Part shown: one piece after another, positions 36,726 to 46,764 of the stretch
Layout of the letters: each line of letters starts with the position of its first letter
Numbering within the stretch: the first letter of the stretch is position 1
Source: Oscillospiraceae bacterium
GTDB taxonomy: Bacteria; Bacillota; Clostridia; Oscillospirales; Ruminococcaceae
Direction of reading: 5' to 3'
Assembly: GCA_017438745.1 (NCBI GenBank)
Contig: JAFRUS010000088.1
Span: 62,001-126,000, forward strand
DNA length: 64,000 bases
The notes under the pieces: model-generated
Database searches by the model: none
Told to the model about the DNA's origin: nothing
What the model saw: only the letters and a program-made list of their open reading frames with translations
Position numbers and translations under genes: made by a program

Positions 36726-37034
36726 ATGAAATTCTTTCTTATCAGTGATAATATTGATACTCTTATGGGTATGAGACTCAGCGGTATCGAGGGTGTTGTC
36801 GTACACGAAAAGCATGAGGTAAAGGAAGCACTCAACAATGCGCTCAAAGACAGCGAGATCGCTGTTATCCTTATAACACAGAAGCTTATTACTGAATCCT
36901 CAGAGCTTGTTTACGACCTTAAGCTTAACAGAAAATATCCTCTTATCGTCGAGATCCCGGACAGACATGGCTCATCTCATATTTCGACATCCATCTCGCA
37001 ATATGTTCGTGAAGCAATAGGCATCAGAATATAG
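36726..37034 (+). CDS. V-type ATPase subunit F
   Basis: A 102-residue central-stalk protein. FLISDNIDTLMGMRLSGIEGVVV is the usual start, with the small Rossmann-like fold ending IVEIPDRHGS. It lies 6 bases after subunit K. The stop codon is immediately followed by a hairpin with a T-run. Confidence 0.9.
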   Translation: MKFFLISDNIDTLMGMRLSGIEGVVVHEKHEVKEALNNALKDSEIAVILITQKLITESSELVYDLKLNRKYPLIVEIPDRHGSSHISTSISQYVREAIGIRI

Positions 37035-37054
37035 CAGATGGATGTCTGCTTTTT
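37033..37054 (+). terminator. Terminator-like hairpin between subunits F and E
   Basis: AGCAGA (37033-37038) and TCTGCT (37045-37050) pair over 6 bp and are followed by TTTT. It overlaps the subunit F stop codon. It is weak and internal to the operon, so partial read-through is likely. Confidence 0.45.
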
Positions 37055-37120
37055 GTACTTGAATCTGACCGTATCCTGATCAGACGACAGTAATCAGTAC
37101 AGATAAAGGGGTAACAGAAA

Positions 37121-37696
37121 ATGAATGATAATAATCTCAGACAGTTTATAGACGCAGTAAATTCAGAAGTTGACAGTAAAATAGAGCTTATCGAAAAAGA
37201 AGCAGAGGAAAAATGTACTGAGCTTCTCGAAACTGCAGAAAACGAAGCACTTAATGAAGCATACAGGAAGATCAGATCCTGTGTTACAGAGGAAAAACAG
37301 TTAAACAAGATGACTGTTTCAAAAGCAGAACAGGAAGCTCGTATAAAAGTTCTCACTTACAGGGAAGGGCTTGTAGGTAAAATATTTGATTCGGTTGATG
37401 ACAAGCTTGCAGACTTTACACAGTCTGATTCATATGTTTCCTTTCTTGAAGGCCTTCTTGACGGAGAAAAAATCGACAGTGACACTGTGATTTATCTCAG
37501 GGAAGAAGACATGAAATACGAATCAGCTCTTCGCAGAAAAGCCGGAAATGAATGCTCTTTTGAAGCAGATCCGGAAATAATCTACGGCGGACTTTCCGTT
37601 TACGACAGGAAATCATCAGTGCTCATTAACAAGACTCTTGACAACATGCTTGATGAACAGAAGAAGGATTTCGGTTCCAACTACAGACTTGCATGA
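37121..37696 (+). CDS. V-type ATPase subunit E
   Basis: A 191-residue peripheral-stalk protein. The N-terminal 90 residues are charged helix (VDSKIELIEKEAEEKCTELLETAENEALNEAYRKI); the C-terminal half has the globular end with DGEKIDSDTVIYL and GGLSVYDRKSSVLINKTLDNMLDEQ. Position between F and A and the coiled-coil N-terminus support the call. RBS AAAGGGG precedes the ATG. Confidence 0.88.
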   Translation: MNDNNLRQFIDAVNSEVDSKIELIEKEAEEKCTELLETAENEALNEAYRKIRSCVTEEKQLNKMTVSKAEQEARIKVLTYREGLVGKIFDSVDDKLADFTQSDSYVSFLEGLLDGEKIDSDTVIYLREEDMKYESALRRKAGNECSFEADPEIIYGGLSVYDRKSSVLINKTLDNMLDEQKKDFGSNYRLA

Positions 37697-37729
37697 AAAA
37701 CACTATAAAATCGCTATCGGGGGTGCATT

Positions 37730-39505
37730 ATGCAGAACGTTGTATATTCAATCAACGGACCGGTTGTTAAAGTAAAGGATACAAAAGACTTTTCAATGCT
37801 CGAAATGGTGTACGTAGGTAACAAGCGTCTTATCGGCGAGGTTATCGGTATAACAAACGAGTTTACTACAATACAGGTATACGAAACAACAACAGGACTT
37901 AAGGTCGGGGAACCTGTTTACCAGACAGGTGCACCAATGTGTGCGACACTCGGACCTGGTATTATTTCAAATATTTTTGACGGTATCGAAAGACCGCTCA
38001 AAAGAATAGAGGAAGTTTCAGGCGGCGCATTTATTTCAGAAGGCGCTAACGTAGATTCACTTGATACAGAAAAGAAATACGAGACTGAGATCAAGGTCAA
38101 AATAGGTGACCATCTTACAGGCGGACAGGTATATGCTGAGTGTCAGGAAACAGCAGTTATAAGACATTACTGCATGCTTTCACCGCTTCTTGAAGGTGAC
38201 GTAATTTCTGTAAATGAAAACGGTGAATACAGGATCAATGACACAGTATGTGTTATCAGGGACAAGAAGGGAAATGAGATCCCGCTTACTCTCTGCCAGA
38301 AGTGGCCAATCAGACAGCCGCGTCCGGTAAAGGAAAGAAAACTTATTTCGAGACCGCTTATCACAGGTCAGAGAATTATCGATACTATCCTTCCGATAGC
38401 CAAGGGCGGTACTGCCGCTATTCCTGGCGGTTTCGGTACAGGAAAGACTATGACTCAGCATCAGCTTGCCAAGTGGTGTGATGCTGATATTATTGTGTAC
38501 ATCGGCTGCGGTGAACGTGGAAACGAGATGACTCAGGTACTTGAGGAATTCTCGGAACTTATCGACCCTAAGACTGACCGTCCTCTTACAGACAGGACTG
38601 TTCTTATTGCCAATACATCAAACATGCCGGTTGCTGCCCGTGAAGCATCTATCTACACAGGTATTACTCTGGCAGAATATTACCGCGATATGGGTTATCA
38701 CATCGCTATCATGGCAGACTCCACATCAAGATGGGCTGAAGCTCTTCGCGAGATATCAGGACGACTTGAAGAAATGCCTGCGGAAGAAGGTTTCCCGGCT
38801 TATCTGCCATCAAGGCTTTCAGAATTCTATGAACGTGCCGGATATATGGAGACTCTTTCAGGCAAGGAAGGTTCGGTAACCGTTATCGGTGCGGTATCTC
38901 CTCAGGGTTCAGACTTTTCAGAGCCGGTCACACAGAATACCAAGCGTTTTGTACGCTGCTTCTGGACACTCGACAAGTCACTTGCCTATGCAAGACATTA
39001 TCCTGCCATCAACTGGACTACAAGCTACAGTGAATATATCGAGGATCTTTCAGCGTTCTATACTGAAAACGCAGGGGCAGACTTTATGGAATGCCGTCAG
39101 GAGATCTCAAACATCCTCGTTGAAGAAAACAAGCTCATGGAGATCGTCAAGCTCATCGGTTCAGACGTTCTTCCGGATGACCAGAAGCTTGTTATCGAAA
39201 TTGCACGAGTTGTCCGTGTAGGATTCCTTCAGCAGAATGCCTACCACAAGGACGATACTTTCGTTCCGCTTAAAAAGCAGCTTCTCATGATGAGGACTAT
39301 CCTCCATCTTTACAACGAGTCAAAGAGAAAGATTGCCGAAGGCAGACCTGTTAGCCAGATCGTAAAGTCCGGTATAATGGAAAAGGTCATCAAGATCAAG
39401 TACGAGATCCCTAACGATCAGCTTGAACTGTTCGACAACTATATCAATGAAATCACTGAAACTCTTGACAGTCTCAGTGACGAGGACGAATGGAGGGCTG
39501 AATAA
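37730..39505 (+). CDS. V-type ATPase catalytic subunit A
   Basis: The 591-residue nucleotide-hydrolysing subunit. Walker A is GGFGTGKT and Walker B is [31 protein letters not shown], with the catalytic Glu in the [16 protein letters not shown] segment. The non-homologous insert typical of A subunits is present before it. A good RBS (GGGGGTG) precedes the ATG. The stop shares one base with subunit B (TAATG), so they are coupled. Confidence 0.98.
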   Translation: MQNVVYSINGPVVKVKDTKDFSMLEMVYVGNKRLIGEVIGITNEFTTIQVYETTTGLKVGEPVYQTGAPMCATLGPGIISNIFDGIERPLKRIEEVSGGAFISEGANVDSLDTEKKYETEIKVKIGDHLTGGQVYAECQETAVIRHYCMLSPLLEGDVISVNENGEYRINDTVCVIRDKKGNEIPLTLCQKWPIRQPRPVKERKLISRPLITGQRIIDTILPIAKGGTAAIPGGFGTGKTMTQHQLAKWCDADIIVYIGCGERGNEMTQVLEEFSELIDPKTDRPLTDRTVLIANTSNMPVAAREASIYTGITLAEYYRDMGYHIAIMADSTSRWAEALREISGRLEEMPAEEGFPAYLPSRLSEFYERAGYMETLSGKEGSVTVIGAVSPQGSDFSEPVTQNTKRFVRCFWTLDKSLAYARHYPAINWTTSYSEYIEDLSAFYTENAGADFMECRQEISNILVEENKLMEIVKLIGSDVLPDDQKLVIEIARVVRVGFLQQNAYHKDDTFVPLKKQLLMMRTILHLYNESKRKIAEGRPVSQIVKSGIMEKVIKIKYEIPNDQLELFDNYINEITETLDSLSDEDEWRAE

Positions 39506-40902
39506 TGAGCGTACAGTACATTGGACTTGAACAGGTCACTGGTCCTCTTATTGCACTTGAAAATGTAAAAGGCGTAGGTTACGAGGAAGTTGCGTCCATT
39601 AAGCTCGATGACGGAACAGAGCGTATAGGAAGAATCGTTGAACTTGCAGGGGACAAGGCCATTCTTCAGGTATTTGAAGGAACAAAGGGCCTTTCACTTA
39701 AGAATACAAGAACTTCATTTACCGGCAAGCCGCTGGAAATACCGCTTTCGAAGGATATTCTCGGACGTGTGTTCAACGGTGCCGGAAAACCAATAGATAA
39801 CTTAGGATATATTTATCCTGAAAAATTTGCAGATATAAACGGTAAACCGCTTAATCCGGTTTCCAGAACCTACCCGAGAAACTATATCAGAACCGGTATC
39901 TCATCGATAGACTGTCTTATGACTCTTATCAGAGGTCAGAAGCTTCCGATTTTCTCAGGTTCCGGTCTTTCACATAACAAACTTGCGGTTCAGCTTGTTC
40001 GTCAGGCTCAGATAGCCGATGAAAGCGGTCAGGAATTTGCCGTTGTATTCGGTGCAATGGGTGTTAAGAACGACGTAGCTGACTATTTCAGAAAGAGCTT
40101 CGAGGAAAGTGGTGTTCTTCAGAACGTTGCAATGTTCATAAACCTTGCAAACGACCCTATCATTGAAAGAATCCTTACACCACGATGCGCTCTTACAGCA
40201 GCGGAATATCTTGCGTATGAGAAGAACATGCATATTCTCGTAATTCTCACAGATATGACATCCTATGCGGAAGCACTTCGTGAATTCAGTTCTTCAAAGG
40301 GTGAGATTCCTGGCAGAAAGGGTTATCCTGGTTATCTTTACTCAGACCTTGCGTCTCTTTATGAGCGTGCCGGCATAGTAAAGGGCTCAACGGGAAGTGT
40401 TACACAGATTCCGATCCTTACAATGCCTAACGATGATATCACTCATCCGGTACCTGACCTTACAGGATACATCACTGAAGGACAGATAGTTCTCGACAGA
40501 AACCTTGATCAGACAGGCATTTATCCTTCTGTATCAGTTCTTCCTTCACTTTCACGTCTTATGAAGGACGGTATCGGTGAAGGCTATACAAGAGACGATC
40601 ATTCAGCTGTTGCCAATCAGCTTTTTGCCTGCTATGCAAAGGTACAGGAGGCACGTTCACTCGCAGCCGTAATCGGTGAGGAGGAACTTTCCGATACAGA
40701 CCGTAAGTATATGGAATTTGGTATCCAGTTTGAAAAGCACTTTATCAATCAGGGCTTTGACGAGAACAGAACCATTGAACAGACTCTTGATCTTGGATGG
40801 CAGCTGCTTTCACTCCTTCCTAAGTCAGAGCTTGAACGTGTTGACGAAAAGCTCCTTAACGAAAAATATGTTGAAGACGCAGCTTCATTATTTGCAGACT
40901 GA
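39505..40902 (+). CDS. V-type ATPase subunit B
   Basis: The 465-residue non-catalytic nucleotide-binding subunit. It has the beta-barrel start ([22 protein letters not shown]), [31 protein letters not shown] in place of a true Walker A, and [44 protein letters not shown]. It forms the A3B3 head with subunit A. Confidence 0.98.
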   Translation: MSVQYIGLEQVTGPLIALENVKGVGYEEVASIKLDDGTERIGRIVELAGDKAILQVFEGTKGLSLKNTRTSFTGKPLEIPLSKDILGRVFNGAGKPIDNLGYIYPEKFADINGKPLNPVSRTYPRNYIRTGISSIDCLMTLIRGQKLPIFSGSGLSHNKLAVQLVRQAQIADESGQEFAVVFGAMGVKNDVADYFRKSFEESGVLQNVAMFINLANDPIIERILTPRCALTAAEYLAYEKNMHILVILTDMTSYAEALREFSSSKGEIPGRKGYPGYLYSDLASLYERAGIVKGSTGSVTQIPILTMPNDDITHPVPDLTGYITEGQIVLDRNLDQTGIYPSVSVLPSLSRLMKDGIGEGYTRDDHSAVANQLFACYAKVQEARSLAAVIGEEELSDTDRKYMEFGIQFEKHFINQGFDENRTIEQTLDLGWQLLSLLPKSELERVDEKLLNEKYVEDAASLFAD

Positions 40903-40920
40903 TGATAAGGAGATGATCGT

Positions 40921-41547
40921 GTGACTGAACAGATTTTTCCTACCAAAGGTAATCTTATAAAGGCACGTAAGGACCTTGCTCTTTCAAGGCTCGGCTACGA
41001 GCTTATGGACAGAAAGAGAAATATCCTCATCAGAGAACTCATGCAGCTTGTTGATTCAGCAAATGGAATAAGATTCGACATTGAAAAGACTTACGAGGAT
41101 GCCTACCGCGCACTGCAGCAGGCGAACGTAAGTCTCGGCGTTGTTGAGATCTTCGGAAAGGCAGTTCCGGTGGAGGATACACTTACCGTGGGAAGCCGCA
41201 GCGTAATGGGCGTGGAAATTCCTACTGTTAAGATAAATCCTGTTATCCGTACTGCTCCTTTCGGTTTCTATGATACTGATTCCAGCCTTGACGAAGCATA
41301 TATTCTCTTTGCAAGGGTAAAGGAAATGACAGCGAAGCTTGCAGAAGTGGAAAATGGTATTTACAGACTTGCGGTTGCCATAAAGAAGACCCAGAAGAGA
41401 GCGAATGCTCTTAAGAATATTCTCATACCGAAATTTATCGGTATATCAAAATATATCAGCGACAGCCTTGAGGAAAAGGAACGAGAGGAATTCTCAAGAC
41501 TCAAGGTCATCAAAGCACAGAAAGCTAAAAAGGCGGAGAAAAACTGA
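40921..41547 (+). CDS. V-type ATPase subunit D
   Basis: A 208-residue central-stalk subunit. The long N- and C-terminal helices flank the core, with PTKGNLIKARKDLALSRLGYELMDRKRNIL at the start and a charged coiled-coil end. The GTG start follows GGAG. The stop shares one base (TGATG) with the ABC-F gene, an unusual partner for an ATPase operon. Confidence 0.95.
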   Translation: MTEQIFPTKGNLIKARKDLALSRLGYELMDRKRNILIRELMQLVDSANGIRFDIEKTYEDAYRALQQANVSLGVVEIFGKAVPVEDTLTVGSRSVMGVEIPTVKINPVIRTAPFGFYDTDSSLDEAYILFARVKEMTAKLAEVENGIYRLAVAIKKTQKRANALKNILIPKFIGISKYISDSLEEKEREEFSRLKVIKAQKAKKAEKN

Positions 41548-43343
41548 TGTTACTATCAGCAGAAAACATTTCAAAAAACTACGGTATGAAGCAGCTGCTT
41601 GACGGCGTTTCAGTTTATCTTAACGAGGGTGACAGATTAGGAATAATCGGCATCAACGGAACAGGAAAAAGTACACTGTTAAAGATACTTGCAGGTGCAT
41701 CACATCCTGACAGCGGAAACATGTCTATGAAGCCTGACCTGCAGATCTCATACCTTCCGCAGGATCCTGAGATGGATGACGAAAACACCGTTATTGAACA
41801 GGTGCTTTCAGACATGCCTTCAGAATACCGTGAAGTTCATGAGTACGAAGCGAAAACCATGCTTAACAAGCTCGGAATAAACGACTTTTCCGCAAAGATA
41901 GGTACTCTTTCCGGCGGACAGAGAAAGCGTGTGGCACTTGCGGCAGCTCTTATACATCCGGCAGATGTTCTCGTACTGGACGAGCCTACCAACCATCTTG
42001 ACAGTGAGATGGTAACATGGCTTGAAAACCGTCTGAACAGATTTTCCGGCGGAATTATCATGATCACTCATGACAGATATTTTCTCGAAAGAGTGGTAAC
42101 CAAAATAGTTGAACTTTCCCGCGGAAAGCTTTACACATACGAAGCAAACTTTTCGAAGTATCTCGAACTCAAAGCACAGCGCGAAGAAATGGCAGAGGCG
42201 AGCGAAAGAAAGCGTCAGTCCGTACTTCGCCGTGAATATCAGTGGATAATGCGTGCTGCAAGAGCAAGAGGTACGAAGAGCAAGGACAGAATAGAGCGCT
42301 ATCATGACCTTAAGAACCAGTCAGGTCCTGAATACGATGAAACCGTAAAAATATCTGCTCTGTCCAGCAGACTCGGAAGAAAGACCATTGAACTTAAAAA
42401 TGTATCAAAGAGTTTCGGTGACAAAAAAGTAATCGACGACTTTTCATATATCATACTCCGAAACGACCGTATTGGTATAATCGGACACAACGGTGCCGGA
42501 AAGTCAACTCTGCTTAACATGATAGCCGGAAGACTTTTACCCGATAAAGGTGAAGTGGAGACCGGTGAAACAGTAAGCATAGGATATTTCACACAGACAT
42601 CCTGTGAACTCGATCCGGATGTTAAGGTGTTTGATTTCATTCACGACATTTCTGATTCGGTAAAGACTTCAGAGGGAACATTCTCAGCTTCACAGATGCT
42701 TGAACGTTTTCTTTTCTATCCTGATCTTCAGCAGAGCCTTATCGGAAGACTGAGCGGCGGCGAAAAAAGAAGACTTTATCTTTTAAGCATTCTCATGCAG
42801 GCTCCGAACATTCTTCTTCTTGACGAGCCTACCAACGATCTTGATATAGAAACACTGAGAATTCTGGAAGACTACATTGAAGAATTCCCGGGTGCTGTCA
42901 TTTCAGTATCTCATGACAGATATTTTCTTGACAAGACTGCAGAATCCATTTTTGAAGTATGTGACGACGGAAAAGTTAACTGCTTTACCGGAAACTACAG
43001 TGACTATGCTGAAAAGACTGCAGAAAGAAAGCAGGCTGAAAAAGCTGCATCTGCACCGGCTGCAAAATCATCATCCGAAAACAGCAGAAAAGGCGGACAC
43101 GCTCTTAAGTTCTCGTTCAAGGAACAGCGTGAATACGAGACCATTGATGCAGACATCGAAGCGATAGAAAACAGCATTGCCGAGTGTGAAGCGGAAATGG
43201 CAGCACAGACAAGCGATTACGTAAAGCTTCAGGAACTCACTGACAAAAAGGCACAGCTTGAAGCTGAACTTGAAGAAAAAACAGAACGCTGGATCTATCT
43301 TAATGATCTTGCTGACAGAATAGAAGCAGAAAAGAACAAATAA
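41547..43343 (+). CDS. ABC-F ATPase (Uup/Ets-type translation factor)
   Basis: A 598-residue soluble protein with two ATP-binding domains and no membrane helices. Domain 1 has GINGTGKSTLL and LSGGQRKRVALAAALIHPADVLVLDEPTNHLD; domain 2 has GHNGAGKSTLL, a second signature LSGGEKRRLYLLSIL, and LLLDEPTNDLD. The C-terminal coiled coil is typical of the Uup group. ABC-F proteins act on the ribosome, and some protect against antibiotics. It overlaps subunit D of the V-ATPase, so it is likely co-translated with that operon, for unknown reason. Confidence 0.93.
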   Translation: MLLSAENISKNYGMKQLLDGVSVYLNEGDRLGIIGINGTGKSTLLKILAGASHPDSGNMSMKPDLQISYLPQDPEMDDENTVIEQVLSDMPSEYREVHEYEAKTMLNKLGINDFSAKIGTLSGGQRKRVALAAALIHPADVLVLDEPTNHLDSEMVTWLENRLNRFSGGIIMITHDRYFLERVVTKIVELSRGKLYTYEANFSKYLELKAQREEMAEASERKRQSVLRREYQWIMRAARARGTKSKDRIERYHDLKNQSGPEYDETVKISALSSRLGRKTIELKNVSKSFGDKKVIDDFSYIILRNDRIGIIGHNGAGKSTLLNMIAGRLLPDKGEVETGETVSIGYFTQTSCELDPDVKVFDFIHDISDSVKTSEGTFSASQMLERFLFYPDLQQSLIGRLSGGEKRRLYLLSILMQAPNILLLDEPTNDLDIETLRILEDYIEEFPGAVISVSHDRYFLDKTAESIFEVCDDGKVNCFTGNYSDYAEKTAERKQAEKAASAPAAKSSSENSRKGGHALKFSFKEQREYETIDADIEAIENSIAECEAEMAAQTSDYVKLQELTDKKAQLEAELEEKTERWIYLNDLADRIEAEKNK

Positions 43344-43351
43344 AACATTAC

Positions 43352-43506
43352 AAAACGCTTATTTCATTAGATATACAGACACTAAGAACATGGTGTAGCC
43401 GGCGTAGTATATGAATTGCCGGACTGTCTGCCAGTTTATTTTCGGACGGATATATACCGTCCGGTTATCTGTATTTACTTTCGGGATATAAGCGTTTTTT
43501 ATTTTT
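43352..43506 (+). ncRNA. Folded RNA with terminal U-run, between ABC-F and flavoprotein
   Basis: The outer stem is AAAACGCTTAT (43352-43362) with ATAAGCGTTTT (43488-43498). A second stem is ATACAGA (43373-43379) with TCTGTAT (43468-43474). Inside are two hairpins: GCCGGC/GCCGG (43398-43422) and CGGACGG/CCGTCCG (43443-43463). The end runs into TTTTTTATTTTT. The design looks like a three-way-junction RNA that closes on a terminator, so it could be a riboswitch for the flavoprotein gene or an elaborate terminator for the ATPase operon. I recognise no known class. Confidence 0.5.
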
Positions 43507-43519
43507 GAAAGGGCTAAAA

Positions 43520-44764
43520 ATGGAGAATGTGATCACGGCAGACATAGCGGTTATCGGAGGCGGAGCGGCTGGAATAACTGCTGCAATAGAAGCCAAACAA
43601 ACAGCACCTTCACTGAATGTCATCATTGCCGAAAGGCTTGACCGAACAGGGAAGAAGATACTTGTGACCGGAAGCGGCAGATGTAATCTTACAAACAGGA
43701 ATATTTCGGGTGGAGACTATCACGGTTCACTGCCTTTTGTAATGGATATAATAAAGAAAACGAAGAACACTGAAGAATTTTTCCGTTCTCTCGGAGTACT
43801 GTGTTCAGCTGATGAAGAGGGAAGAGTTTATCCTTACAGCAAAAGTGCTGCTTCTGTTCTAAGTGCGCTGAGATTAAAGCTTAAAAGTCTGGACATTCCG
43901 GAGATATGCGGTTTCAAGGCTGATAACATTGATAAAACAAAGAGCGGTTACACGATAAAGGCCGAAGACGGACGAATAATAAAATGCCGCAGAATAATCG
44001 CTGCCTGCGGAGGATATGCTTCTCCGGCAAACGGAACTGACGGAGCAGCTCTTAAAATGTTCAGGGAAATGGGCATAAAGACTGCAAAGATCTGTCCGGC
44101 AGTTGCCCCTCTTCGTGTTGATCCAGCTTCAGTAAAAGGACTTAAGGGAGTGCGCGTTCACGGAAAGGTAAGTGCTGTTTCCGGAGACAGGGTTCTTAAA
44201 ACTGAAGAAGGGGAGATTCAGTTTACTGAAAACAGTATTTCCGGTATCTGTGTTTTTGACCTTGCATATCTGTTTTCAGAGTATGAGGGAAAGCTTTCTG
44301 TAAAGGCTGACCTTATGCCTGAATATTCTGAAAAACAGCTTTCTGATATTCTGAAAGAAATCAAATCGGGAAGAAATGAATGTACACTGGAAGAATTCTT
44401 AAACGGACTGTTTGTAAAAAATCTTGCTGTTTTTATAATGAAAAGAACACTGAATCTGCCTCTTACGGAACCGGTCTCAAAGCTTAAGAATAAGGACTTA
44501 TCAAAAATTGCGGAAACGATAAAGAACCTCTCATTTAAGATAACCGGCTGCTCATCATGGCAGAACGCACAGGTGACAGCGGGTGGCATCCATGCCGGTG
44601 AAATCGACGTTTCACTGTGTCTTAAGAAGGAAAAAGGCATTTATTTTGCCGGTGAAATACTCGACACAGACGGAAAATGCGGCGGATATAATCTGGAATG
44701 GGCATGGTCTTCAGGCATGTGGGCAGGCCGTAACTGTGCCTTATCACTGCACGATTTGACTTGA
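43520..44764 (+). CDS. BaiN/HI0933-family FAD-dependent oxidoreductase
   Basis: A 414-residue flavoprotein. The N-terminal FAD fold has DIAVIGGGAAGITAAIEA. The family pattern TGKKILVTGSGRCNLTNRN follows, and the C-terminus has VTAGGIHAGEIDVS and GYNLEWAWSSGMWAGR. The substrate in this organism is unknown; related proteins (BaiN) take part in bile-acid reduction in gut clostridia, but most members have no proven role. ATG 43520 is chosen over TTG 43505, because AAAGGG lies 6 bases before it. Confidence 0.9.
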   Translation: MENVITADIAVIGGGAAGITAAIEAKQTAPSLNVIIAERLDRTGKKILVTGSGRCNLTNRNISGGDYHGSLPFVMDIIKKTKNTEEFFRSLGVLCSADEEGRVYPYSKSAASVLSALRLKLKSLDIPEICGFKADNIDKTKSGYTIKAEDGRIIKCRRIIAACGGYASPANGTDGAALKMFREMGIKTAKICPAVAPLRVDPASVKGLKGVRVHGKVSAVSGDRVLKTEEGEIQFTENSISGICVFDLAYLFSEYEGKLSVKADLMPEYSEKQLSDILKEIKSGRNECTLEEFLNGLFVKNLAVFIMKRTLNLPLTEPVSKLKNKDLSKIAETIKNLSFKITGCSSWQNAQVTAGGIHAGEIDVSLCLKKEKGIYFAGEILDTDGKCGGYNLEWAWSSGMWAGRNCALSLHDLT

Positions 44765-44789
44765 CTTTATTGAAAAATTGTGATAAGAT
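44761..44789 (+). promoter_or_regulatory. Promoter of the GH5 gene
   Basis: TTGACT (44761-44766), 17 bases, TAAGAT (44784-44789), overlapping the end of the flavoprotein gene. It leaves a leader of about 125 bases. Confidence 0.55.
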
Positions 44790-44923
44790 AGAACTGCGGA
44801 TATTTGTGCAAAAGCAACAAATATAACAATATCATGCATTGATTTTTCTATTGCGATTAAAATATCCCGAATTTAATCTGTATGTGTAAAAGTTATTATT
44901 TTTATTAGGGGGAAACTAACTGT

Positions 44924-46510
44924 ATGGATCTTTATAAAGGTTTCATACATACAGACGGCAGGCTGCTCAGAGACGAAAACGACAAGGAGTATCTGCTGAA
45001 GGGTATGGCTTTCGGAAATAATGTCTGGGATAATCCGTCGCTTCCACCGTATGATACTCATCATACGAGGGACAGCTACAGAGAGCTTGCAGAAATGGGA
45101 TTTAACTCTGTAAGATTTTATCTGAATTACGGATTGTTCGAAGATGATAACAAACCATATGAATACAAGGAGACCGGCTTCGAGTGGATCGACCGCAATG
45201 TGGAGTGGGCTAAGGAAAACGGTATGCGTATCGTTCTCAACATGCATTATCCGCAGGGAGGTTATCAGTCTCAGGGCGGGGGAACTGCTTTGTGGAGTGA
45301 CGAGGAAAATCAGAACAGACTTATCGCACTCTGGAAAGCTATTGCTGAACATTACTGCGATGAACCATGCATTGTCGGCTACGGACTTCTCAATGAACCG
45401 GTAATCCCGGCAGATGATGTCTGGGCGGGAAGCAGAAAATGGGCTGAACTTCTTAACAGAATGATAAAGGCTGTTCGTGAAGCCGACCGTAATCATATAA
45501 TCTTTATCGAAAAGATACTGACTTTCCAGAACGAGGAGACTTTTGAACTGGAATGGAGCAGATCCAACGACGAGCATAATTTTGCTCTTTCCGATGACAA
45601 TTACAATGCGGTTTATGAATTCCATTTCTATAATCCGTATACATTTACTCATCAGGGACTTTCCTGGTCGAACACAAGTGAGTTCAATAAGGTTTATCCG
45701 AACGAAGACGATATTTTTGCTGACGGTGTAAGCTGGCATGCAGGTACTTTCAACGGCGAACAGTGTGATCTTGAAAGCAGGGACTGGCAGTACATTGAAA
45801 GTGATCGTGTTACCGTAACTGACGATGACCAGGTATTAAGCTACGTTTTCCAGGCACGAGAGATCGGTGAAAACGGTGCCGTTTATGTTGACGACATCGC
45901 AATAACTGAATTCGACAGCGAAGGCAATCGTACCCGTGTTGTATATGCAAGCAATTTTGACAAGTCCTGCTCAATGTATTTCTGGGCAAGCAATAATATA
46001 GGAAACGGCAAGTTCGTAAGTACCAAGGGAAGAAAACGCGGCGGAAGCTACCTTGTTTCCGGTACGACAGATGACGCCAGTGGTTCAGTCGGATTTTTCA
46101 GACCGGTGAAGAACTACAGCTATCAGGCCAGCGGATATTTCCGCATCCGTTCATCAAGCGGCGAAGCTACCATCAGACCGCGAGTTGATATCTGGAAAGC
46201 TGAGTCTATCTCGTTCCTTAACAAGGATTTCCTTGACAAAAACATTAAGGCTTATGCTGAATTCTCGGAAAAATACAACGTTCCTGTATACTGCGGCGAA
46301 TTCGGTACCGGCACAGTGAGCTTTACTGATGACAAGGGAGGAGACCGCTGGGTATCAGACGTTATTGATATTTTCAATAAGTACAGGATAAGCTATAATT
46401 ATCACACATATCACGAGGAGTCCTTTGGACTTTACATGAACAGCTCCCTTGAACCTGCAGCAAACAGGAATGATCTCCTTTACGAGGTCCTTTGCAGGAA
46501 AAATAAGTAA
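44924..46510 (+). CDS. Glycoside hydrolase family 5 enzyme without signal peptide
   Basis: A 528-residue GH5 barrel with a large insertion. The acid/base Glu is E158 in GLLNEP; the nucleophile Glu is E459 in YCGEFGTG. VRFYLNYGLF and NMHYPQG are GH5 loop motifs. Between barrel strands 6 and 7, residues of about 255-425 form a beta-rich region resembling a carbohydrate-binding jelly roll (YVFQAREIGENGAVYVDDIAI, GGSYLVSGTTDDASGSVGFFRPV). There is no hydrophobic N-terminal signal and no dockerin, so it should be cytoplasmic, acting on short imported beta-glucans or mannans. RBS AGGGGGA precedes the ATG; no earlier in-frame start is visible. Confidence 0.9.
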   Translation: MDLYKGFIHTDGRLLRDENDKEYLLKGMAFGNNVWDNPSLPPYDTHHTRDSYRELAEMGFNSVRFYLNYGLFEDDNKPYEYKETGFEWIDRNVEWAKENGMRIVLNMHYPQGGYQSQGGGTALWSDEENQNRLIALWKAIAEHYCDEPCIVGYGLLNEPVIPADDVWAGSRKWAELLNRMIKAVREADRNHIIFIEKILTFQNEETFELEWSRSNDEHNFALSDDNYNAVYEFHFYNPYTFTHQGLSWSNTSEFNKVYPNEDDIFADGVSWHAGTFNGEQCDLESRDWQYIESDRVTVTDDDQVLSYVFQAREIGENGAVYVDDIAITEFDSEGNRTRVVYASNFDKSCSMYFWASNNIGNGKFVSTKGRKRGGSYLVSGTTDDASGSVGFFRPVKNYSYQASGYFRIRSSSGEATIRPRVDIWKAESISFLNKDFLDKNIKAYAEFSEKYNVPVYCGEFGTGTVSFTDDKGGDRWVSDVIDIFNKYRISYNYHTYHEESFGLYMNSSLEPAANRNDLLYEVLCRKNK

Positions 46511-46514
46511 TTTA

Positions 46515-46540
46515 AAGACCTGGCCTGACGGCTGGGTCTT
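46515..46540 (+). terminator. Hairpin after the GH5 gene
   Basis: AAGACCTGGCC (46515-46525) and GGCTGGGTCTT (46530-46540) pair over 11 positions with G-T pairs. Only a weak T-rich tail (ATTGCTT) follows. Confidence 0.55.
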
Positions 46541-46575
46541 ATTGCTTACATGCTGTGATCTGAAAACAAAGTGAT

Positions 46576-46625
46576 TATACTATATATAATAGTATAGATG
46601 TTTCTCGTATACTATATATAGTATA
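46576..46625. repeat. Two tandem AT-rich palindromes
   Basis: Site 1 (46576-46596): TATACTAT and ATAGTATA around five bases. Site 2 (46608-46625): perfect palindrome TATACTATATATAGTATA. The two centres are about 30 bases apart, near three helical turns, as for a dimeric DNA-binding protein. They lie between GH5 and the terminator of the C39 gene. Confidence 0.6.
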
Positions 46626-46764
46626 ACTCAGACTTTGGAGTAAACTTGTATCTGGCTAAATTTTAGAATTCAGGTTAACGGCTCTGACACTGGTTGTATC
46701 TGCTGATGGTTAACTTCTTCTCGAACGAGTTGACTATCCAGGATGAAGATTTGATCGTTAACTG

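Noticed and set aside
44873-45739. A 288-codon minus-strand ORF opposite the GH5 gene
   Set aside because: The GH5 frame has clear catalytic motifs; the antisense frame has none and no promoter or RBS.
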